Below are positions 58,863-64,000 of a stretch of 64,000 nt of DNA, piece after piece. Where the stretch lies: assembly GCF_040110915.1 (NCBI RefSeq), contig NZ_CP157793.1, positions 446,939 through 510,938 on the forward strand, read 5' to 3'. The notes beneath the pieces were generated by a model, which worked only from the letters and a program-made list of their open reading frames with translations, made no database searches and had not been told where the DNA came from. Each line of letters begins with the position of its first letter. The first letter of the stretch is position 1. Position numbers and translations under genes: made by a program. The stretch comes from Stappia sp. (GTDB lineage: Bacteria > Pseudomonadota > Alphaproteobacteria > Rhizobiales > Stappiaceae).

Positions 58863-59456
58863 TCAGCGGTCGCGCAGCGCGGAGGCCGACAGCGGCACCC
58901 GCCCGCGCGGTCCCTGGTGCAGGGCCTTGAGCAGGCGCGGCCGTGCCTCCCGGTTTCGCGCATAGAGCGCGCGCAACGCCGCGCCCTCCGCATCCTCGCC
59001 CGTGCGCAGACGGGCTTCCGCCAGGCCGATCTCCGCGTCCGCGTCGTTCGGCACGAGCGCCCGCAGGCGCGTGAAGGCATCGACCGCCCCCGCCGCATCG
59101 TCGAGGCGCAGGCGGACGTTGGCCAGATTGCGCCAGCCGTCGGGGTCGTCCGGGCAGCGCGCGGTGTAGGCGGCGAACCGGTCCGCGGCCTGCGAATAGA
59201 GCTCCGCATCGAGCAGACCCGTCGCCAGTTCGAACAGCGCGTTGGTGTGATCGGGCGCGCGTTCGAGCGCGCGGGCGAGGGCTGCGCGCGCCTGCTCGCC
59301 CTGTCCGAGCCGCTTGTGAACGAGGCCGAGATTGTAATGCAGCGCGGCATTGTCCGGGTCGGCTTTCAACAGCGCCTTCAGGGCCTTGCGCGCCGTCGGC
59401 CAGTCCTCTCCGGCCAGTGCTGCCGGCAGGCGTGCCGCAGCCTGTTTCGGGGTCAT
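58863..59456 (-). CDS. Tetratricopeptide-repeat protein
   Basis: This 197-residue protein has at least four TPR-like helical repeats: LKADPDNAALHYNLGLVHKRLGQGEQARAALARALE, then APDHTNALFELATGLLDAELYSQAADRFAAYTA, CPDDPDGWRNLANVRLRLDDAAGAVDAFTRL and VPNDADAEIGLAEARLRTGED. Such proteins scaffold partners. It lacks a signal peptide. It sits between the 243-residue hypothetical gene and phoR. Confidence 0.88.
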   Translation of the reverse strand: MTPKQAAARLPAALAGEDWPTARKALKALLKADPDNAALHYNLGLVHKRLGQGEQARAALARALERAPDHTNALFELATGLLDAELYSQAADRFAAYTARCPDDPDGWRNLANVRLRLDDAAGAVDAFTRLRALVPNDADAEIGLAEARLRTGEDAEGAALRALYARNREARPRLLKALHQGPRGRVPLSASALRDR

Positions 59457-59689
59457 GCGCCTGCTGTGCCTCCTCGTTCGGTCTCGCGCGAAGCGGATCG
59501 GCGGTGTGGTAGCATTGCGGGGCGGATGCGGAAAGCGCGCGTGCGCGTCGTTGGGCTGTCATGTGCGCTATGCTAACAACGACGGTCAACGATCCCGCCG
59601 CCTGTCGACCCTCTGCCGTGCCCCGGATGCGCATCGGCGGCCGCGCCTGTTCAGCGGGGCGAATTCGGGACCGATCGGGCGACCGACGG

Positions 59690-59740
59690 TTGAGGACATC
59701 CAACGATTGACGACATCCAACGAGTGACGAAATCCGATGA
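59690..59740. repeat. 17 bp tandem repeat running into the phoR start codon
   Basis: TTGAGGACATCCAACGA (59690), TTGACGACATCCAACGA (59707) and GTGACGAAATCCGATGA (59724) are three 17 bp units; a fourth partial unit follows as the first phoR codons. The third unit contains the start codon at 59737. It shares 12 of 17 positions with the consensus at 46158-46242. Confidence 0.85.
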
Positions 59741-61143
59741 GTGACGACGGCGCGCCCAACGATCCTCAAAAGCCCGTGCCGGGCGACCGCGGCGCGCGCT
59801 GGACGCTGCGCGAGCGTGTGATCGCGCAGCGCTGGGTGCTGGCGGTGGCGGTCGCCATCGCCGCTCTGGCGCTTCAGGCCGGCGTGGCATCGCCCGCGCA
59901 GGCCGTCGCCGCGCTGGCCGCGATCGCGGTGGCGGCCCTCGTCGGCCTGCGCCGCCGGCCCTTGATCGCGCGCCGTCTCAAGCGGCGCTCCGCCGTGACG
60001 CCCTGGCCCGAGACGGGCATGAAACACCTGGCCGACGCCTTCCCCGACGCCTGCTTCCTGGTCGACCGGCGGGGGGTGACGCGCTACGCGAATGCCGCCG
60101 CCCGCGCCCGCTTCGGGCAGGTGCATCCCGGCGATCCGATCTCCTTTCGCCTGCGTTCGCCGGCGCTGCTGGAGGCGCTGGAACGGGTGATCGCCGGCGA
60201 GGCCGCCCGGCGGATTGAGTGGAGCGAGAAGGGTCAGACCGAACAGTGGCTTGAGGCGCATATCGCGCCGGTCGCCTCGGTCGGCGACGGGGCGACCGAC
60301 GGCGGCGTGCGCTTCATCCTGGTCACGGTGCAGGACCAGACCGACCAGCGCCGGCTGGAGCGCATGCGCGCGGACTTCGTGGCCAACGCCAGTCACGAGC
60401 TGCGCACGCCGCTCGCCTCGCTGACCGGCTTCGTCGAGACCCTGATGGGGCCGGCGCGGGAGGACCCGGTGGCGCGCGACCGGTTCCTGGCCATCATGAT
60501 GCAGCAGGGCGAACGCATGCGCCGGCTGATCGACGACCTTCTGTCGCTGTCGCGGGTCGAACTGAAGGCGCACGTCCAGCCCGAGAGCGTGGTCGATCTC
60601 AAGGACCTGGTGCGTCACACCTGCGACGCGCTCAAGCCGGTCGCCGACGAGGTCGGCGTCGCCATCGCGCTCGATCTTCCCGAGGGCGCGTGCCCGGTGC
60701 GCGGCGACCGCGACGAAATGATCGAGGTTCTGGAGAACCTGATCGAGAACAGCCTCAAGTACGGGGCGTCCGGCAAGCGCGTCGAGATCGGCCTGCGCTT
60801 CGCCGATCTCGACCGGCCACAGGCCGAACCCTGCCCGCCGGGCCAGTGGGTGCTGAGCGTGCGCGATCACGGCCCGGGCATTGCGCCGGAGCATCTGCCG
60901 CGTCTCACCGAACGCTTCTACCGGGTCGATGTGGTGGCCAGCCGCGAGATGAAGGGCACCGGGCTGGGGCTCGCCATCGTGAAACACATCCTCACCCGCC
61001 ACCGGGCCCGTCTGGAGATCGAGAGCACGCCCGGCGAGGGGGCGACCTTCACTGTCAAAATACCGGCCCTCGCGGACGGTGCGACCCCGCTTCAGGCGGA
61101 CATAGGCGATAAAAAACAAGAGCTTGAAGTGTCACATAACTGA
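59737..61143 (+). CDS. phoR: Phosphate-regulon sensor histidine kinase
   Basis: PhoR senses phosphate status through the Pst complex and phosphorylates PhoB. The 468-residue kinase has two N-terminal membrane helices (VLAVAVAIAALALQAG and AQAVAALAAIAVAALVGL), a PAS-like domain (about 95-200), the H-box NASHELRTPLASL with His220, and an ATPase domain with ENLIENSLKYGA (N box), DHGPGIAPEHLPRLTERFYRVD and KGTGLGLAIVKHIL (G box). pstS begins 110 bp downstream, and a Pho box overlaps its stop codon. The start ATG at 59737 lies in a tandem repeat and has no clear ribosome site. Confidence 0.94.
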   Translation: MSDDGAPNDPQKPVPGDRGARWTLRERVIAQRWVLAVAVAIAALALQAGVASPAQAVAALAAIAVAALVGLRRRPLIARRLKRRSAVTPWPETGMKHLADAFPDACFLVDRRGVTRYANAAARARFGQVHPGDPISFRLRSPALLEALERVIAGEAARRIEWSEKGQTEQWLEAHIAPVASVGDGATDGGVRFILVTVQDQTDQRRLERMRADFVANASHELRTPLASLTGFVETLMGPAREDPVARDRFLAIMMQQGERMRRLIDDLLSLSRVELKAHVQPESVVDLKDLVRHTCDALKPVADEVGVAIALDLPEGACPVRGDRDEMIEVLENLIENSLKYGASGKRVEIGLRFADLDRPQAEPCPPGQWVLSVRDHGPGIAPEHLPRLTERFYRVDVVASREMKGTGLGLAIVKHILTRHRARLEIESTPGEGATFTVKIPALADGATPLQADIGDKKQELEVSHN

Positions 61144-61168
61144 TAAGAAACCGTCATATAAGCATCAC
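61129..61168 (+). promoter_or_regulatory. Pho box upstream of pstS
   Basis: Four 7 bp words start at 61129, 61140, 61151 and 61162, exactly 11 bp apart: GTGTCAC, CTGATAA, CCGTCAT and GCATCAC. These are imperfect copies of the PhoB direct-repeat consensus CTGTCAT. The block overlaps the phoR stop codon. TACGGT at 61179-61184 is a possible -10 element for pstS. Confidence 0.75.
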
Positions 61169-61252
61169 CGCACCGGGCTACGGTCCGCTCGACCTTGCGG
61201 GAATAAGTTCGCAGGGCGACACGAAAATCCTGAACATCCAGGGAGAGGTCAG

Positions 61253-62290
61253 GTGAAAATCAAGGCTCTTCTCAGCGCGACCGCGCTTGCGGTTGCCACC
61301 ACCGGTTTTGCCGGTCATGCCGTTGCGCGCGACCAGGTGCAGGTCGCCGGTTCGTCCACGGTTCTGCCCTATGCGTCGATCGTTGCCGAGGCGTTCGGCG
61401 AGAACACCGACTTCCCGACCCCGGTCGTGGAATCGGGCGGCTCCTCGTCCGGCCTGAAGCGCTTCTGCGAAGGCGTCGGCGAGAACACGATCGACGTCGC
61501 CAACGCCTCGCGCAAGATCCGTGACCGCGAGATCGCGGCCTGCGCCGAGAACGGCGTGACGGACATCATCGAAGTCCGCATCGGCTACGACGGCATCGTC
61601 TTCGCCTCCCAGAAGGACGGACCGGCCTTCACCGCGTTCGAGCCGGCCGACATCTTCAACGCCCTCGGCGCCAAGGTGCTGAAGGACGGCGAGATCGTCG
61701 ACAACCCCTACACCAACTGGGCCGAGTTCAACGCCGACCTTCCGGACGTCGAAATCGCCGCCTTCATCCCGGGCACCAAGCACGGCACGCGTGAAGTGTT
61801 CGAGGAAAAGGTGCTGATGGAAGGCTGCGAAGCCACCGGCGCCATGAAGGCGATGATGGACGCCGGCATGTCCGAGGACGACGCCGAGGACGCCTGCATC
61901 GACGTGCGCACCGACGGCAAGTCGGTCGACATCGACGGCGACTACACCGAGACGCTGGCGCGCATCGACGCCAACGCCAACGGCATCGGCATCTTCGGCC
62001 TGGCGTTCTACGAGAACAACACCGACAAGCTGAAGGTCGCCACCATGGGCGGCGTCGCGCCGTCCACCGAGACGATCTCGACGGGTCAGTACCCGGTGTC
62101 GCGTCCGCTGTACTTCTACGTGAAGAAGGCGCACATCGGCGTGATCCCGGGCCTCAAGGAGTACGCGCAGTTCTTCGTCGCCGACGAGATCGCCGGCCCG
62201 AACGGCCCGCTCGCGCAGTACGGCCTGGTCGCCGATCCGGAGCTGGCCGCCACGCAGGCCGCCGTCGCCGCGGAAGAGACCATGAAGTAA
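61253..62290 (+). CDS. pstS: Phosphate ABC transporter substrate-binding protein
   Basis: PstS binds phosphate in the periplasm for the Pst importer. This 345-residue precursor has a Sec signal (MKIKALLSATALAVATTGFAGHAVA), then VAGSSTVLPYASIVAEAFGEN, VESGGSSSGLKRFCEGVGENTIDVANASRKIR and ANANGIGIFGLAFYENN, giving the phosphate pocket of the PstS-like fold. The start is GTG at 61253 with GGGAGAGG upstream; the longer open frame would precede the signal. An attenuator hairpin follows the stop, so PstS should be made in excess of the permease. Confidence 0.95.
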   Translation: MKIKALLSATALAVATTGFAGHAVARDQVQVAGSSTVLPYASIVAEAFGENTDFPTPVVESGGSSSGLKRFCEGVGENTIDVANASRKIRDREIAACAENGVTDIIEVRIGYDGIVFASQKDGPAFTAFEPADIFNALGAKVLKDGEIVDNPYTNWAEFNADLPDVEIAAFIPGTKHGTREVFEEKVLMEGCEATGAMKAMMDAGMSEDDAEDACIDVRTDGKSVDIDGDYTETLARIDANANGIGIFGLAFYENNTDKLKVATMGGVAPSTETISTGQYPVSRPLYFYVKKAHIGVIPGLKEYAQFFVADEIAGPNGPLAQYGLVADPELAATQAAVAAEETMK

Positions 62291-62312
62291 TCGGGCCCCG
62301 GCTCGATTTCGG

Positions 62313-62348
62313 GAGGGGCGGCGTCCATGCCGCCCCTCGACCCGTTTT
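62313..62348 (+). terminator. Attenuator/terminator between pstS and pstC
   Basis: GAGGGGCGGC and GCCGCCCCTC (62313-62338) form a perfect ten-base stem with a six-base loop, followed after GACCCG by four T. It lies 23 bp after pstS and 34 bp before pstC. A modest T run suggests partial read-through. Confidence 0.6.
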
Positions 62349-62381
62349 GACCATTTTCGGACAGCTCTCGGGGGGGCGCGA

Positions 62382-63854
62382 ATGCCGTTACTCTGGCTGA
62401 TTTTGATCGTGCTCGGCGTTGCGATCGTGGGCTACGTCCTGGGGCGGTCTCGCGCCCTGGCGGGTGCCGGCGGAGATCGCAAGTCGTTGCATTCGCTGCC
62501 GTCCTACTACGGGGCGAACGTCGCCATGAAGGTGGCGGTTCCGGCGTATCTCATTTTGATCCTGTGGCTTCTGGCGCAGCCCTTCTACGTCAACGCCACG
62601 GTGTCGGAGATGATCCCCGACACGTCGATCCGCGAGGGCTCCTCGCTCGGCCTCGTCATGGCCGAGGTGCGCCGCACCGCGCGCGGGCTCGACAATCTCG
62701 TCGCGCAGGGCATCGTCACGGAAGACTTCGCCCGCAACGCGCGCGCCGATTTCAACGACATCACCGCGCGTCTCAAGGACGCCGGGCAGATCGTGACCTC
62801 GGAGGTCACGCAGCCGATCATGCGCGCCGCGCAGGCCTATCGCGTGATGAACGCGACCGGCAACCTGTTCATGTCCATCGCCGTCCTGCTGGCCGCGCTG
62901 GCCGGTGCGGCCTGGGGCTTGCGGGACTCGCGCCCCGACTTTCGCGCGCGCAACACCGTGGAAAAGGGCGTGCGCAGCCTGCTGGTGGCCGCGGCGTCGA
63001 TCGCCATCCTGACGACGGTCGGCATCGTCCTGTCGCTGGTGTTCAACACCGTCGAGTTCTTCCGCCTTTATCCGGCCTGGGACTTCTTCACGGGCACGAC
63101 CTGGTCGCCGAGCTTCTCCGGACGCGGCGGCAGTTCCGAGCTCGGCATTCTCCCGCTGCTGTGGGGCACCTTCTATATTTCCATCGTGGCGCTCGCGGTA
63201 TCCGTGCCGATCGGGCTGTTCGCGGCGGTCTATCTGTCGGAATACGCCACGCCGCGCGTGCGCGCCGTCGCCAAGCCGCTGCTGGAGGTTCTGGCCGGCA
63301 TTCCGACCATCGTCTACGGTCTGTTCGCGCTGCTGACGGTCGGTCCCCTGCTGGTCTCCGTCTTTGGCGACGACGGGCTCGGCATCATGCAGGCGGGCAC
63401 CGCCGTCATCACCGCGGGCCTCGTGATGGGCATCATGCTCATCCCCTTCGTGAGCTCGCTGTCGGACGACATCATCAACGCCGTGCCGCAGGCGATGCGG
63501 GACGGCTCCTACGGGCTGGGCGCGACCAAGTCGGAAACGGTGCGTCAGGTGATCCTGCCGGCCGCCCTTCCGGGCATCGTCGGCGCGATCCTGCTCGCCG
63601 CCTCACGCGCCATCGGCGAAACCATGATCGTGGTGCTGGGTGCCGGCGCCGCCGCGCGCCTCAGCCTCAATCCCTTCGACGCGATGACCACGGTGACGGC
63701 CAAGATCGTCAGCCAGCTGACGGGCGACGCGGATTTCGCCTCGCCCGAGGCGCTGGTCGCCTTCGCGCTGGGCATGACGCTGTTCGTCGTGACGCTCGGC
63801 CTCAACGTTCTGGCGCTCTACATCGTGCGCAAATACCGGGAGCAGTATGACTGA
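62382..63854 (+). CDS. pstC: Phosphate ABC transporter permease PstC, long form
   Basis: This 490-residue permease is longer than classic PstC (about 320) because it carries an N-terminal extension of about 190 residues with its own hydrophobic segments (LWLILIVLGVAIVGYVLG; VPAYLILILWLLAQPFYV) and a charged region before the core. From about residue 200 the usual PstC sequence resumes, with LGILPLLWGTFYISIVALAVSVPIGLFAAVYLSEYA and the EAA loop GLGATKSETVRQVILPAALPGIVGAI. Long PstC proteins of this layout are common in alphaproteobacteria. Its stop overlaps the pstA start (TGATG). Confidence 0.94.
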   Translation: MPLLWLILIVLGVAIVGYVLGRSRALAGAGGDRKSLHSLPSYYGANVAMKVAVPAYLILILWLLAQPFYVNATVSEMIPDTSIREGSSLGLVMAEVRRTARGLDNLVAQGIVTEDFARNARADFNDITARLKDAGQIVTSEVTQPIMRAAQAYRVMNATGNLFMSIAVLLAALAGAAWGLRDSRPDFRARNTVEKGVRSLLVAAASIAILTTVGIVLSLVFNTVEFFRLYPAWDFFTGTTWSPSFSGRGGSSELGILPLLWGTFYISIVALAVSVPIGLFAAVYLSEYATPRVRAVAKPLLEVLAGIPTIVYGLFALLTVGPLLVSVFGDDGLGIMQAGTAVITAGLVMGIMLIPFVSSLSDDIINAVPQAMRDGSYGLGATKSETVRQVILPAALPGIVGAILLAASRAIGETMIVVLGAGAAARLSLNPFDAMTTVTAKIVSQLTGDADFASPEALVAFALGMTLFVVTLGLNVLALYIVRKYREQYD

Positions 63855-64000
63855 TGTCTGACGCAGCTCTTCCCACATCCTCCGATGCCGCTCCCGAAAC
63901 TGCCGGGCGCACCTCGAAATCGCTGTACGCGCTGGATGCGCGCACGCGCAAGCGCAACGCCTCCGAGGCCCGCTTCAAGGCCTACGGCCTGACAGCCATC
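63854..64000 (+). CDS. pstA: Phosphate ABC transporter permease PstA, 3' end cut by window edge
   Basis: Only the first 49 codons are in the window. The encoded start, MSDAALPTSS..., leads to RTRKRNASEARFKAYGLTAI, which matches the segment before the first membrane helix in alphaproteobacterial PstA. It overlaps pstC by one base, so translation is coupled. The rest of the operon (pstB, phoU, phoB) is expected to follow outside the window. Confidence 0.85.
   Translation, partial: MSDAALPTSSDAAPETAGRTSKSLYALDARTRKRNASEARFKAYGLTAI

Overview
The window is a dense, high-GC chromosomal segment with about 70 genes. It looks like a free-living alphaproteobacterium of the Hyphomicrobiales (rhizobial) type, perhaps Stappia/Labrenzia-like. 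This rests on gene content I recognise (TIGR02301, DUF1344, DUF1499 and NUDIX-wHTH proteins, a RibB with a degenerate GTP cyclohydrolase II half, long PstC), on GANTC and TTAACCAT motifs, and on clusters such as fabI-phosphatase-aroC-ribB and phoR-pstSCA. I see no phage, insertion sequence, CRISPR array, rRNA or tRNA. The genus is inference.

Layout. 1-9.6 kb: a truncated acyl-CoA dehydrogenase, hydroxypyruvate isomerase, an EAL-CBS-GGDEF protein, a SleB-type wall hydrolase, rluA, an NrtR-like regulator with a tyrosine phosphatase, an HD hydrolase and ygfZ. 9.8-20.4 kb: dihydroorotase, L,D-transpeptidase, several unknown secreted proteins, a LysE exporter, a NUDIX hydrolase, the SRAP abasic-site protein and a GlcD-like FAD oxidase. 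20.5-29 kb: fabI, a histidine phosphatase, DUF1344, DUF3095, aroC, an HTH-RibB fusion, a candidate small RNA and dxs. 29.4-32.8 kb: an MFS carrier and a copper-delivery group (PCuAC and SCO). 32.8-38.9 kb: tlyA, an RNA methyltransferase, a second methyltransferase, xseB, a histone-deacetylase-like amidohydrolase and Sua5. 39.2-42.7 kb: an acyl-CoA dehydrogenase, enoyl-CoA hydratase and SDR operon. 42.8-52.6 kb: DnaJ with a tiny membrane protein, a surface lipoprotein, CorA, DUF1499, an acyl-CoA ligase, twin HAD phosphatases and a metallo-beta-lactamase-fold hydrolase. 52.9-57.4 kb: a polyamine-type ABC importer. 57.5-64 kb: small unknowns, then phoR-pstS-pstC-pstA, cut by the window edge.

How genes work together. 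Phosphate: PhoR and the Pst importer, with a Pho box over the phoR stop codon and an attenuator after pstS. Polyamine-type uptake: four genes, also with a terminator after the binding protein. Aromatic and flavin supply: aroC makes chorismate with an FMN-dependent enzyme, and the next gene makes a riboflavin precursor. Copper for cytochrome oxidase: PCuAC and SCO. Acyl-CoA breakdown: three-gene operon at 39-42.7 kb and the ligase at 47.9-49.5 kb.

The most unusual items are the HTH domain fused to RibB behind two matching palindromes, a probable minus-strand small RNA at 26.83-26.94 kb, a coiled-coil/(TPSP)n/coiled-coil insertion in the first ABC permease, and several 12-17 bp tandem repeats at gene edges, three of them with a 17 bp period.
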